Shown: positions 8,380 through 18,174 of the stretch, piece after piece
Layout of the letters: each line of letters begins with the position of its first letter
How positions within the stretch are numbered: position 1 is the first letter of the stretch
Source of the DNA: Pirellulaceae bacterium
Lineage (GTDB): Bacteria > Planctomycetota > Planctomycetia > Pirellulales > Pirellulaceae
Reading direction: 5' to 3'
DNA: 64,000 bases
Assembly (NCBI GenBank): GCA_019636375.1
Contig: JAHBXS010000001.1
Location: 310,001-374,000, forward strand
Notes under the pieces: model-generated
What the model saw: the letters and a program-made list of their open reading frames with translations, nothing else
Told to the model about the DNA's origin: nothing
Database searches by the model: none
Program-made: the position numbers and the translations under genes

Positions 8380-9777
8380 TCAGCCGAAGGTTTTGAAAAG
8401 TGTGTCGGCAATTGGTTTGAGGTGACCGTCTGTGTTGAGGACACCCCCGAAAGGATACCGCGGATCCAGGCCGTCTTGGAGTTGGCCCCAGATAATGCCA
8501 TGAACCATTGGCCTCGAAAGAACTACCGGCAGCACATGGTCTAGCAATCGCAACAGCTCTTCATCAGTCAGTGAACCACGCACTGAATTAAGAGAGCGGT
8601 TGACAGGTGCCTCGACTGCGGGAATCACTTGGGATGGAGCGGAAAGGCGTATCACTAATGGCAGCCCAAGTTGACTCCATAAGTCGACAAGATCGAGCCA
8701 TTGGCAGGGGTCGCGAGGCAAACTTCCATTCGGCCAATAGTCAAGATTGATGTCGAGGCCCAGCATCGAGAGGCATACTCCCCGCCTTAGCAGCGAATCT
8801 GCGATCTGCAGTGGATGCACTCCCCCAACGCTCCAAGCCAATTTTTCGGCCCATGGAGTGTCAAAACTTATTAACGTAGGAATTTGGATTCCCATGTTTT
8901 CGACCAGTTGCAACAAGTCGATGGTGACTTGAAGTTGTTGCGGATAACTGAGATGTCGATGTCCCATGCCGTTAATACCGCTGACAACGTGTAATATTTT
9001 CACCCGGTCTAACGGCTTCTGCAATTCGGCCCGACATTCGTGAATTATCATCGCTTGCCGCTCTTCGAATGAATTCGCCGCAGCCCAACGATCCATCATC
9101 CCGCCAGGGCTGGCATCCAAGAATGGCCCTACAACTAACTCGCAAGGTTCCGACGGAGCGGCATGGATTCGGCTGACTTGTACAACGTCCACCGGTATTT
9201 TTAGGCGCTTAAGGGCCTCATTTGGCTCTTCGGAAATGTTGACACCGATCCAGGATCGCGGCGAATCAGTATTTTGTAAACGATACGGCAAGACCTGTTC
9301 GCCGAACAATTGGCACAAACGAAACAAGGCTTGCGTTGCCAGTTCAATCGCCTGATTCGCGGTGCGATCAACTGCATTCACATCGCTGGTTGATACCGCT
9401 TGACCGAAAGAGTCGGTCGCCAATTCGAGGACTCGTTCGACCTCCACGTCGATCTCAAGGCCTCCCTCTTCCCAAAGCGAAAGCTGATTCCGTAACCGGT
9501 TCAACGTGCCTCGCGCCAATTCTCTGGTGAGGTGGTAGGGCTCGTCCGTTTCGACCAACGTCCCGGTGCTCAGTACCAATTCTCCAAAGTCTGGAAGGGC
9601 GTAAGCCATGTAAACATGCCCAGACTCGTCACGGTTCCTGTGAATGCTCAGCAATTGCCCATCGTAGGAAATTTTGCAAGGCCAGGGGATGCCATCAAGT
9701 CCAATGACATGGACCGTATTGGCGACTCGCTTATCAAGCTCAAGCCGCTTTGGAATCGTGAAGACAAATTTTCCCAT
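8380..9777 (-). CDS. GH10-like (xylanase-family) TIM-barrel protein
   Basis: 465 residues. The C-terminal half (about 200-465) resembles a glycoside hydrolase family 10 barrel: a long beta/alpha region ending in VHGIIWGQLQDGLDPRY and FGGVLNTDGHLKPIADTL, close to the usual end of GH10 domains. The N-terminal ~170 residues look like a beta-rich module followed by helices, as in planctomycete GH10-like proteins. I cannot place both catalytic glutamates, so activity on xylan is uncertain. There is no clear signal peptide at MGKFVFTIPKRLELDKR, so a cytoplasmic location is likely. It stands alone, 181 bases from the 3' end of the group II intron. Confidence 0.6.
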   Translation of the reverse strand: MGKFVFTIPKRLELDKRVANTVHVIGLDGIPWPCKISYDGQLLSIHRNRDESGHVYMAYALPDFGELVLSTGTLVETDEPYHLTRELARGTLNRLRNQLSLWEEGGLEIDVEVERVLELATDSFGQAVSTSDVNAVDRTANQAIELATQALFRLCQLFGEQVLPYRLQNTDSPRSWIGVNISEEPNEALKRLKIPVDVVQVSRIHAAPSEPCELVVGPFLDASPGGMMDRWAAANSFEERQAMIIHECRAELQKPLDRVKILHVVSGINGMGHRHLSYPQQLQVTIDLLQLVENMGIQIPTLISFDTPWAEKLAWSVGGVHPLQIADSLLRRGVCLSMLGLDINLDYWPNGSLPRDPCQWLDLVDLWSQLGLPLVIRLSAPSQVIPAVEAPVNRSLNSVRGSLTDEELLRLLDHVLPVVLSRPMVHGIIWGQLQDGLDPRYPFGGVLNTDGHLKPIADTLFKTFG

Positions 9778-9973
9778 GGGGCTCTTTAAGGTAGTTCAAT
9801 AGGTGGACTGCACAGTCTCTCAATGATTTCTCTAATCCGTTCACGGGATCGTCGATGGATTGTTAGCAATTCCCGTATTAGCAAAACAAACATCCAATCG
9901 ATTCGTCGAGGCACACTCCTCTGGTGCGCCCGCCTTTTCATGGGACGGAACGCTACGATCGGGGTAGGGAGAG

Positions 9974-11377
9974 TCAACTGACTCCCCCTCCCGCCGAACC
10001 GTACGTGCGGTTTTCCCGCATACGGCTCTCCACTTGGTAGTTCTCGATAGTTTGGACGAACTGAGCATGAGCCTGCACCAGGCTGTAGAGCCCAAGCTCA
10101 GAGAAGTAGCGGTTTGGCCAGCGGCATGTACGAGGTTGTCGGTCGGGATTGGTGCGGTGGCGTTTCAGAAGGATTCGTCGCAGACGACTGCGGAGCCAAC
10201 TGTCATAGTCACCGTAGACATTCCAGAAACAATGGCGAAAGTAGTGAAACCAGCCGCGCATCATCTGATTCAATTGCTTGACGATATCCTCAAGCGAATC
10301 GCCAGATGTGCGTGGAGTTAACTCGCGGACACGATCCATGAATTTCTGTTGGCTTTTGGCTCGCGGAAACCGGAACCGGCCCCGAAATACATAACCCAGA
10401 AATGCAAAGCTTTGGTCGCGACTATCGACAATCTGGGTCTTGTCCGGATGCAGGGTCAAGCCTGCTTCGCGAACCCATTGCTGGACGACTGCCAAAGCTT
10501 GTTCCGCTTCAGCTTGCGTCTTGCAGAGGATCACGAAGTCATCCGCATAGCGTACCATCTCATAGCCCTGTTCGGCCATGTGATGATCCAGCGGATTGAG
10601 ATACAGGTTGGATAGCATCGGGGAGAGAACCGCGCCTTGCGGGACGCCCGTTTCCGGTGTCCAGCGGCTCAGTTCTGAAACCACTTCTTGATCGAGGTAC
10701 ATCTTGATCAGTCGCAGGACTGCATGATCCGAAACTTTCTGCTTCACCAACGCGAGCAGTCGGTCTTTGGGGATCGTATCGAAGTAGCCTTTCAAGTCGG
10801 CATCTACCACGAAGACGTTGCCCTCTTCGAGTAATTGCTCGACGCAACGAAGTGCGCCATGACAGCCTCTGCCTCGGCGGAAGCCAAAGCTGCGAGGATG
10901 AAAGGTGTGATCAAAGATCGGTTCCAAGACATCCAGTAACGCGGTTTGAACCACTCGGTCGCGAACGGTAGGAATACCCAACGGGCGGGTTTCCTTCGTT
11001 CCCGGCTTGGGAATCTCCACCCGGCGTACAGGCTGCGGCCGATAGGTTCCGGCTTTCAGTTCCTGTTGCAGTTTGGTGATCTCGGCCAGAAGTTCGTCGT
11101 CGAGTTGTTCTACCGTTTGTCGGTCTACTCCAGCGGCTCCTTGATTGGTAATGACCTTCGAGGCCGCCCATCTCAAGTTTCGCTCACTGAAGACTTTATC
11201 GTACAGCGTGTGCCATTTGCCTCCTCTCACTTTGTTTGCCAAAAGTGTCTTCAACATGCTTTCTGTCCAAACCATCGACGATGCCCATTGGTCAATGCTC
11301 AATGGTTCCGTAGCCGGAGTAGCCCCGAAAGGCACTGTGACTTGCGACGGTTTAAGGTCTTTGGATTGTTTGGTCAT
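9974..11377 (-). CDS. ltrA: Group II intron reverse transcriptase/maturase
   Basis: 467 residues. The RT fingers/palm contain VVDADLKGYFDTIP and the catalytic MVRYADDFVILCK. The QGAVLSPMLSNLYLNPLD block and a maturase/thumb region ending in NYQVESRMRENRTYG follow. There is no C-terminal HNH endonuclease domain, which fits class C intron proteins and implies use of nicked or single-stranded DNA at forks. The last codons overlap domain V of the intron RNA. The frame is intact, so the intron may still be mobile. Confidence 0.93.
   Translation of the reverse strand: MTKQSKDLKPSQVTVPFGATPATEPLSIDQWASSMVWTESMLKTLLANKVRGGKWHTLYDKVFSERNLRWAASKVITNQGAAGVDRQTVEQLDDELLAEITKLQQELKAGTYRPQPVRRVEIPKPGTKETRPLGIPTVRDRVVQTALLDVLEPIFDHTFHPRSFGFRRGRGCHGALRCVEQLLEEGNVFVVDADLKGYFDTIPKDRLLALVKQKVSDHAVLRLIKMYLDQEVVSELSRWTPETGVPQGAVLSPMLSNLYLNPLDHHMAEQGYEMVRYADDFVILCKTQAEAEQALAVVQQWVREAGLTLHPDKTQIVDSRDQSFAFLGYVFRGRFRFPRAKSQQKFMDRVRELTPRTSGDSLEDIVKQLNQMMRGWFHYFRHCFWNVYGDYDSWLRSRLRRILLKRHRTNPDRQPRTCRWPNRYFSELGLYSLVQAHAQFVQTIENYQVESRMRENRTYGSAGGGVS
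9996..10028 (-). ncRNA. Group II intron domain V
   Basis: The minus strand reads GAGCCGTATGCGG, then a GAAA-type loop region, then CCGCACGTACGGTTC. It folds as a ~33-nt hairpin with a short bulge, the standard domain V form. It lies inside the last codons of the maturase. Confidence 0.85.
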
Positions 11378-11973
11378 ACTTGCATCTACCTTGCTGCCGC
11401 CCTTGGCTCCACCGCGTTTTGCTGCACGGCTTCACGGCTACTATGGCGGCTCTGACTGCTGTTCCTGGTGCTTATCTTCTCGCTACATTGACGATCAGTC
11501 TTTTCGATACCAAGCTGCCTGTTCGTCGCACAGCTTGACCTGGAGTTGGTCGCCCAGTATCTCCGGCTGGGATTGATCACGAGAATCGACCCTGGCCAAG
11601 AACAGCTCTCCCTTCTTATCGCGTTTAACCTTCCTTCCATTCCGCACTCAACCACCGCATTGCCATTTCCAAACTTCAGCATCAGCGCGTTACTGCACCC
11701 AAAGTTCGTTCGCTGTGTCTATCCTGCGGAAAAGTCGATACAAAGGACTACAGGACGGTTCGTCGCACAGCGAAGGGTTCGGACTTTGCCAGCTTCCTCC
11801 CCGACAGGCTTGGCCGAATCAGTTTCACTTTCGTTACGGACTGGAATTTCTCCTCAGGTTGCTCCTCACCCTCCCTCGCGGGAACGCAATTACCACTTTC
11901 GAATACAGGGCGGTAACGTTACCCTGGTCAGGACTTTCACCCGACTGATTAAACGCCTTCAAAGGCGCACTGG

Positions 11974-11992
11974 CCGTTCACTCCGTGAACGG
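11974..11992 (-). terminator. Stem-loop behind the RND gene; intron target
   Basis: A perfect 8-bp stem (CCGTTCAC/GTGAACGG) with a 3-base loop lies 68 bases after the RND stop. It ends three bases before the intron 5' end. No U-tract follows in the exon, so it may be a weak terminator or simply the hairpin used for intron insertion. Confidence 0.5.
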
Positions 11993-12059
11993 TTTGCCTT
12001 TTTGTTTGCTCAAATTGAAAGGACTACTACCTGATTATAAATCCTCAGGGCGAACTCTG

Positions 12060-15000
12060 TTAGCCCTGTTCAGCCAATTGTGGGGTGCCCCAATCTGCAG
12101 CCGAATGCTCCGTTTCTGAGGCGAGTGATTCATGGCCTATTCTGTCCATGAACGAACCGTAGCTTGAGTACCAAACGGGAACCAAAATCAGAATGAGCGC
12201 GGTCCCGGTGGACAAGCCGAATACGAGGCTTGCCACCATGGGGATGAGCACTTGTGCCTGGGTCGAGGTTTCCAACAAGATCGGTCCGAGACCACCAACG
12301 GTCGTGAGCGTCGTCAAAAGAATCGGGCGGAACCTTCGAACGCCTGCCTCCACAATCGCTTTGTTTAAAGACAATCCGTCGCGGACATTGTGGTTGATAA
12401 AGTCAACCAAAACGATCGAGTCATTGACAATGACGCCAGTCAACGCAACGAGGCCAAAAAAGCTGAAGAGGGTCAACTCAAGTCCCAGCAATGCATGTCC
12501 CAACACCGCGCCTACAAGTCCAAATGGCACAATAGCCATCACAATCAAAGGTTGAAAATAGGAGCGGAATTCGAAAACCAAGAGAACAAAAATTGCCAAC
12601 ATCGCAATGAAATAACCGGTGGCCATGCTAATCAGGGACTCAGTGGTGTCGGCCTGCTCTCCTTCCCAGTTCACCGAAATGACAGCGCCGTGTCGCTCAC
12701 GAATGTCCTTAATCAGCCATGGAATAAAATTCGTCTGCATTTCAGAGACAATATCTACAGCGTTGGCTTGCTGCGCATTGACGTTAGCGCTCACAGCGAC
12801 AGCTCGTTTTTGATTCAAACGGTTGATCGTAGACAAAGAGCGTGAATATTCGATGGAGGCAACATCTAAAAGAGGCCGCTCCAGGTTGTCGTTGCCACGG
12901 ATGCGAATGTTCTCAAATGCATCGACACGTTGACGTTCATCCAAGGGGTAGCGGACAAGCAATTTAACTTCATGGCGTCCCCGCTGAAGCCGCATCACCT
13001 CCTCGCCAAAATAACTGGCGCGAATGGTGTTGGCTAGACTATTTTCGTCCAAGCCTAAGGATTTTCCGAGTTCGTTGAGCTTGAGGATCATCTCTGCTTT
13101 GCCCAATCGGGCGTCATCTTGAATGTCAAACACACCTTCTTTTTCGGACAAGTATTGTTTGCAAGCCTCTACGGCTTCGGGAAGATACATGGAGTTTTGA
13201 TCATTGGCCAGTAATCGAAACTCAATCCCCTTACCCCCTGGTCCCATCATTTCTGAAGTAAAGCTCAATATTTCCGATCCGGCGATTTTCGGAATTTCTT
13301 CACGCCACATCGCGATGATTCGCTCGGAGCTAATACTGCGTTGTTCTGGCTGCGTTAATTGAACTTCAACGTTAGCAACATGGCTGCCATTGGTGACGCC
13401 CGTTGGGCCTTGGTTGGAGTTTCCAACTTCTCCAATTTTGCGATAAATGTTGACCACGACATCTTCATTCAGTTCTCGTCGAACACGTTCTGCAACGCGC
13501 AAAATGGCGTTTTCTAGTTGTTCGGTGGCCTCACGAGTATGTTCAACAGCCGTGCCATTTGGAAAGGCTACCGTTGCGGAAATGCGACGTGCGTCGAGCT
13601 TGGGGAAAAAGCCGAAGGGAGCCAATCCACCTGCGATTAGGCCCATCGACGCAATTAACATTGCAAACCCAACCCCCGTGGCAATCCGTCGATTGGCCAA
13701 ACTCCAAAGGAGAGCGGGGCGATACACGGTCAAAATAAATTTTTCAAGCCAAAACGCCACTTTGCGGTTGAGATACTCCACGACGACCACCAAAGGTTTA
13801 AACACATACAAGCAGGTGGTCACGATCTTTAGAAAAAAGTTCTGGGGATGGGCCAAGTGTCCAGGAAGGATCAACAGCGCTTCAAACAACGACAACAACA
13901 GCATCGCGATGACGGCCAACGGCATCACCGAAATAAATTTCCCCATGACCCCCGTCACAAATAGCAACGGCAAAAACGCGATCACAGTTGTTGAAACGGA
14001 CGCAAATACGCTGGGAATGACCTCGGCCGTCCCTTCAACCGCCGCTCGAACTGGACTGAGCCCGTCCTCCATTTTCTTGAAAATGTTTTCGCCGATCACA
14101 ATTGCATCATCAACGACAATTCCCAATGCCATGAGGAAGGAAAACATCGACAACATATTCAACGATTGACCGAAAGCCATTAGGATCAGCCCCGAGCCAA
14201 TCAGCGCAACGGGAATCCCAAAAGCCACCCAAAACGCCAATCGTAAATTTAGAAATAGCATGAGGCAAACGAAAACAACCAGCAATCCTTGCACCCCATT
14301 TTTTGTTAGCAAATCTAGGCGGTCGCGAACGTCGAGCGAAATATCACCCCAAACCTTCAGTTCGTATCCTGCCGGCAAGTCCTTGTTTTCTACATAGTTG
14401 CGGACCGCTTCTACAATCGTGAACAGGTCCTCGGACTCGGTTTTGGTAACTGAAATCGCCAGACCACGACGGCCATTGATAATGTGCTCGGAAACCGACT
14501 CGGCAAACCCGTCAATCACGACCCCCAAATCACCGACAGTGACGACATCCCCATTAGGACGAGACATGACTGGAATGCGTGCGATTTCCTCCCCTGTTTC
14601 CCGTTTGTTTTTCCCGCGCAGCAAAACTTCTTCACTTGCTGTCTCCAATTTACCGCCGGGGATTTCTACGTTTTGCAGCCTAATCAAAGATGCGAGTCGA
14701 GTAAGCGAAAGACCATACTCTTGCAATACGTTTTCAGAGACCTCGACGGCGATTTCATAAGGCTTTGCGGCCACGATTTCAGCTGACGTCACCGCCGAGC
14801 CGGACGGCTGGAACAACTTTGCAAATGGACGTCGAATCGAACTTTGTGGAGGAACCGCCGGCAAATCTAGCAATTCCTCTTTGATGTGTTCCCCCAAATC
14901 TCGCAAATCAAGCTCTTGCCTTAACCGCTCGTCTGGATCGTCGGACCTGTCGGGGCCAATCAGTCCCACGGTGATCGCTGGATTTCGAAACACAATTTGC

Positions 15001-15389
15001 CGGACTTCAGGCCGCTCGCTACGGGGCGGAAAGGTCGAAATCTGTTGAATCCTCGATTGGACGTCATCCAAGACGCGCTGCGCGTCTTTGACGTTTCCTT
15101 TCAGTTCGATAACCAGGAAGCCGGCATTCTCTTGAGAAAAAGAACGGATCTTTTTAATCCCTTCCAAATTCGCAATCGCCGCTTCGATTTTTTGACAAAT
15201 CCCCTGCTCGACTTCTTCGGGCGTCGCTCCAGGAAATGGAACCGAAACCAACAGAATCTCTAACTCAAATCGGGGAAAAACCTCGCGCGGCATCACCATC
15301 AAACTGATTGCGCCGGTCATTAACAAGACGATCAAAAATACATTTAAGGCCGGAGAATTATCGATTCCCCATTTGATCAATGACTTCAT
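12060..15389 (-). CDS. RND-family efflux pump permease
   Basis: An inner-membrane proton-driven exporter of about 1,109 residues, normal for the AcrB/MdtC group. The N-terminal helix (SPALNVFLIVLLMTGAISL) is followed by the first porter domain with VPFPGATPEEVEQGI. A helix bundle contains ALGIVVDDAIVIGENIF, the usual TM4 DD pair. A second porter domain and a C-terminal bundle with GVIVNDSIVLVDFIN follow. I chose ATG 15389; a GTG four codons upstream is also possible. It follows the membrane fusion protein gene; no outer-membrane channel gene is nearby. Substrate is unknown. Confidence 0.9.
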   Translation of the reverse strand: MKSLIKWGIDNSPALNVFLIVLLMTGAISLMVMPREVFPRFELEILLVSVPFPGATPEEVEQGICQKIEAAIANLEGIKKIRSFSQENAGFLVIELKGNVKDAQRVLDDVQSRIQQISTFPPRSERPEVRQIVFRNPAITVGLIGPDRSDDPDERLRQELDLRDLGEHIKEELLDLPAVPPQSSIRRPFAKLFQPSGSAVTSAEIVAAKPYEIAVEVSENVLQEYGLSLTRLASLIRLQNVEIPGGKLETASEEVLLRGKNKRETGEEIARIPVMSRPNGDVVTVGDLGVVIDGFAESVSEHIINGRRGLAISVTKTESEDLFTIVEAVRNYVENKDLPAGYELKVWGDISLDVRDRLDLLTKNGVQGLLVVFVCLMLFLNLRLAFWVAFGIPVALIGSGLILMAFGQSLNMLSMFSFLMALGIVVDDAIVIGENIFKKMEDGLSPVRAAVEGTAEVIPSVFASVSTTVIAFLPLLFVTGVMGKFISVMPLAVIAMLLLSLFEALLILPGHLAHPQNFFLKIVTTCLYVFKPLVVVVEYLNRKVAFWLEKFILTVYRPALLWSLANRRIATGVGFAMLIASMGLIAGGLAPFGFFPKLDARRISATVAFPNGTAVEHTREATEQLENAILRVAERVRRELNEDVVVNIYRKIGEVGNSNQGPTGVTNGSHVANVEVQLTQPEQRSISSERIIAMWREEIPKIAGSEILSFTSEMMGPGGKGIEFRLLANDQNSMYLPEAVEACKQYLSEKEGVFDIQDDARLGKAEMILKLNELGKSLGLDENSLANTIRASYFGEEVMRLQRGRHEVKLLVRYPLDERQRVDAFENIRIRGNDNLERPLLDVASIEYSRSLSTINRLNQKRAVAVSANVNAQQANAVDIVSEMQTNFIPWLIKDIRERHGAVISVNWEGEQADTTESLISMATGYFIAMLAIFVLLVFEFRSYFQPLIVMAIVPFGLVGAVLGHALLGLELTLFSFFGLVALTGVIVNDSIVLVDFINHNVRDGLSLNKAIVEAGVRRFRPILLTTLTTVGGLGPILLETSTQAQVLIPMVASLVFGLSTGTALILILVPVWYSSYGSFMDRIGHESLASETEHSAADWGTPQLAEQG

Positions 15390-15531
15390 CGTTGGCTTCA
15401 CAAAATAACGTAATTTGTTGGGTCAATTTTCCGCGAATTGAGAGTTCATGAATGAGAACTTCAGCAGACGCAAAGGTACAATTTTTTGTGGGACGAAGGT
15501 TCCCGTTCACATTGAATGAGTTCAACAAACA

Positions 15532-17010
15532 TCAACTGTTTTTCTCATCGATAATTTTGTGCTCATCCGATTCGGAGGAGGTGGCCTCGCTGCCTCCCAA
15601 GCGGGTTGGAGAGCCAGTTTCTTCTGCCGTGATGAGCACAACCTCCGTCCCTTCGCTGGGTTGCCCCAATGGTGAAACGACGACCAACGCTCCGGGCTGT
15701 AGGCCGTTTTCAGGTCTCTTGATCACCGCGAGTTTCTCGGTTTCGCCAGCGGCTGAATTGATTGGGTTCGAAATTTGGCTCACGACTTCGACTCGATGCT
15801 GCTTCAACTTGCTGTTTTCCACAGTCCATAAAACACCGCCTGTCCTAATTGCTTTGGCCGGAACGATCATGAGATTGACTTCATCAATTGCCGACCTGGG
15901 AGTTTCAATTCGACACTTTACAAACATGCCGCGGACAAGAGCCCGACTACGATTTGGTGTTTTTAAAATCGGTTGATCAACGACAATTCGAACGGGGATC
16001 GTTTTGGTCTGAGAATCCAGGCCAATGCCATCAAATCGTTCCAAAATCCCGTCCCATTGATAACCAGGATCGTTCGGGTCGAAGACCTTGACGTTCATTC
16101 TTGGCAACTGATAGGCGTGACGGGGGTCCTCGTCACCATTGACTTCATTCCGCCCTGCGTTTTGTCGAATCCAATTCAAGTCCGTCATTGATAAATTGCA
16201 GATCACTTCTGCACGCCGGGTGACCTCAAAAGTAATCAACGGCGTACCTACCGAAACAAAATTTCCCTGCTCGGTATGACGGCGTACAATGACTCCCGTG
16301 TCCGGAGCCACGATGTGGGTCTTGGAGACGTTCAATTGAGCCCGTTCCAACCGCCGCATTGCCAATTCCAATCCACTCTTTGCACGCTCCAGCCGGGCCA
16401 AGGCCGTGGCCTGGTTGTTCTCAAGAGCGACCAGTTGAGCTTGGACACCCAGCAAAGTGCGTTTGACTTGGTCCAATTCGCTGGCCGAAATCACTGTTCC
16501 GAGACGAGTGTTTCTCTCGAGCTCGGACTGTAAAAGTTCGACCTCACGCTTGGACAAGGCTATTCGAACGATCAGACCTTCAAGCTCCTTTTCAGTTTCC
16601 GTAATTGTATTTTTCGATTGAGCAACTTCGGCTTCACCGGTCCTAACCTCCAATTGATAGGACTCGGGGTCGATGACCATCAAAGGAGTACCACCGATTA
16701 CAAATCCACCCGGTTCGCAAGCGGTGTGAACTTCGGTAATGACGCCGCTCACCTCTGCCGCCAAACTAATCTCGCGATAAGGAACGACGGTTCCTGAAAC
16801 CGTCAAATCTAAATTCCCCGTGTAAGTTTGAAGTGTCGCCGTAACGACTGTCGGAGTGGAAATGCTGCTCGCACGATTCTTTGGCTTGGGTCGATTGTTG
16901 TACAATACGATGGCAAATCCGATTGCCAACAAGACCACGACTAATGAAATCGTCGTCTTGAAAGCTTCAGAAATCACCCATGATTTTTGGGGTTTCGCTG
17001 TGTTTTCCAT
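15532..17010 (-). CDS. RND efflux membrane fusion protein (HlyD/AcrA family)
   Basis: A periplasmic adaptor of 492 residues linking an RND pump to the outer membrane. The N-terminal anchor is TTISLVVVLLAIGFAIVLY. A split lipoyl-like domain follows (GVITEVHTACEPGGFV, later DTGVIVRRHTEQGNFVSVG) around a long coiled-coil hairpin (about 130-245). Beta-barrel and membrane-proximal domains complete it. The acidic C-terminal tail is unusually long. It lies between tetR and the RND gene on the same strand, and the three probably form one regulated efflux operon. Confidence 0.88.
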   Translation of the reverse strand: MENTAKPQKSWVISEAFKTTISLVVVLLAIGFAIVLYNNRPKPKNRASSISTPTVVTATLQTYTGNLDLTVSGTVVPYREISLAAEVSGVITEVHTACEPGGFVIGGTPLMVIDPESYQLEVRTGEAEVAQSKNTITETEKELEGLIVRIALSKREVELLQSELERNTRLGTVISASELDQVKRTLLGVQAQLVALENNQATALARLERAKSGLELAMRRLERAQLNVSKTHIVAPDTGVIVRRHTEQGNFVSVGTPLITFEVTRRAEVICNLSMTDLNWIRQNAGRNEVNGDEDPRHAYQLPRMNVKVFDPNDPGYQWDGILERFDGIGLDSQTKTIPVRIVVDQPILKTPNRSRALVRGMFVKCRIETPRSAIDEVNLMIVPAKAIRTGGVLWTVENSKLKQHRVEVVSQISNPINSAAGETEKLAVIKRPENGLQPGALVVVSPLGQPSEGTEVVLITAEETGSPTRLGGSEATSSESDEHKIIDEKNS

Positions 17011-17035
17011 TACAATTGGTTGAGTTAAATATTAG

Positions 17036-17136
17036 GAGCCTATGCCAAAAGGGGTCAGGCCCTCTCCGGCTAGGCAGCAAAACAACGTTAAATTCGCTTA
17101 GCCTCTAAAGGGTCTGACCCCTTTTGGCATAGGCTC
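17036..17136. repeat. Dispersed palindromic repeat, copy A
   Basis: About 101 bases between tetR and the MFP gene. The ends are inverted repeats, GAGCCTATGCCAAAAGGGGT at the left and its complement at the right, perfect for about 23 bases. The centre contains CCCTCTCCGGCTAGG and CTTAGCCTCTAAAGGG. It shares these arms and centre with copies at 38253-38349 and 52180-52275. Confidence 0.8.
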
Positions 17137-17182
17137 TTGACTGTGAAAAGGGGCCCGAACTGATTGGCTTAAACCATTAAAC

Positions 17183-17833
17183 CTATACACGACCGGAAGG
17201 GTTTGGCTCTGAAATTTTGTTGAAGCCGCAGATGGCAGCAATCGAAAATCTCGCAATATGGTGCGAAATTTTTTCTAATCCAAAAGCTCCCTGTGCCTCA
17301 TCTTCGCCTGCCAACATGCTGATCATTGGCCCTGCCAGTCGGTAATGCAAACATTGGCCGATGACGCTGAACCCCAACCGCAGGCGATCTTCACGGTTTA
17401 AGCCAGTTCCAGCCAATTGGTCGATGATTTCAAGCAAACTCTCAAAATATGGCCGGAAGTAACCCTCAACGATTTCACGACTCGAACTGCTTGGTTGCAG
17501 AAACTCATTAACCAAAAGTTGAATCTGCCAATCCGGTTCTTCGCCGATACCCAACTTTCGCAACAAAACCGTAACAAATCGCTCCAACAATTCTGTGGGG
17601 CTGTTTTCCGAATTCAAATTCGGAAAACTAAGTCCGCCCCCCATTTTCTCACGAGCCAGGAGCAACAATTCGGTGTACAGTTTTTCCTTGTCGCCGAAAT
17701 AATAGTTGATGCTGGCTAGGTTGACTCCCGCTGCTTCGGAAATGTCCCGAACGGTTGCTTTTTGATAGCCATTTTTTGCAAAAATCGGTCCGGCAGAGTC
17801 AAGTATCTTCTGTTTGGTCGATTCTTCAGACAT
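17183..17833 (-). CDS. TetR-family regulator (CecR-like), putative efflux regulator
   Basis: From ATG 17833, about 216 residues. It has AAAAGGAGAGG as a good ribosome-binding site ten bases upstream. The N-terminal TetR HTH is clear: KILDSAGPIFAKNGYQKATV then ISEAAGVNLASINYYFGDKE. The C-terminal ligand domain looks like the DUF1956/CecR type (DWQIQLLVNEFLQPSS). It precedes the MFP and RND genes on the same strand, so it probably represses its own operon. The ligand is unknown. Confidence 0.87.
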   Translation of the reverse strand: MSEESTKQKILDSAGPIFAKNGYQKATVRDISEAAGVNLASINYYFGDKEKLYTELLLLAREKMGGGLSFPNLNSENSPTELLERFVTVLLRKLGIGEEPDWQIQLLVNEFLQPSSSSREIVEGYFRPYFESLLEIIDQLAGTGLNREDRLRLGFSVIGQCLHYRLAGPMISMLAGEDEAQGAFGLEKISHHIARFSIAAICGFNKISEPNPSGRV

Positions 17834-18041
17834 GGTAATACCTCTCCTTTTAAATAACTGTTTCAACCCAGCCAATTCCCGCACTCCAGCCGACTCGGCA
17901 ACCGAAAAAGGGTCCCAATTCTGAAATTACGCGAGATCGCTGAATTCACCGTCTTCCGCTCTGCCCCAAGCGAAATTAGGCTGAAATAGTCTAAAAATTC
18001 TGTTCCAATTGACCGGCCCTGTTTATCCAACAACAGTCTAT

Positions 18042-18055
18042 TAAACATCCGTTTA
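18042..18055. promoter_or_regulatory. Candidate TetR operator 1
   Basis: TAAACATCCGTTTA is a near-palindrome about 210 bases upstream of tetR. A related TAAATACGCCCGTTTA occurs at 18159-18174. Half-sites of AAACG type are common among TetR operators; binding is inferred. Confidence 0.3.
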
Positions 18056-18158
18056 GAATCAAGGTTTCCACAGGGGATTTTCGAAAAAATTCGCGAAATG
18101 TTGGGAAACTTAATGATTCCTGGACAAAAGGGCCCGCACCCAAAGTTAAACGATAATT

Positions 18159-18174
18159 TAAATACGCCCGTTTA
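18159..18174. promoter_or_regulatory. Candidate TetR operator 2
   Basis: TAAATACGCCCGTTTA shares the right half-site CGTTTA with the site at 18042-18055 and sits 104 bases from it. It could serve tetR or the rightward gene at 18556. Confidence 0.25.

Larger units (their letters stand above)
9958..11970 (-). mobile_element. Group II intron (group IIC-like), about 2.0 kb
   Basis: The 5' end is placed at 11970, where the minus strand starts GTGCGCC and continues to GGGTGAAAGTCCTGACC, a classic group II 5' region. An RT/maturase ORF lies inside. Domain V is at 10028-9996 and a domain VI-like hairpin (GGGGGAGTCA, then TGACTCTCCC) follows. The 3' end is placed at about 9958, after ...CCCCGAT. It sits directly after a stem-loop at 11974-11992, the target preference known for group IIC introns. 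The 3' boundary is uncertain by a few bases. Confidence 0.85.

Noticed and set aside
9786..9977. 63-codon ORF between the intron and the GH10-like gene
   Set aside because: It starts inside the intron 3' end, and its remainder has no family or ribosome-binding site. A short peptide cannot be excluded.
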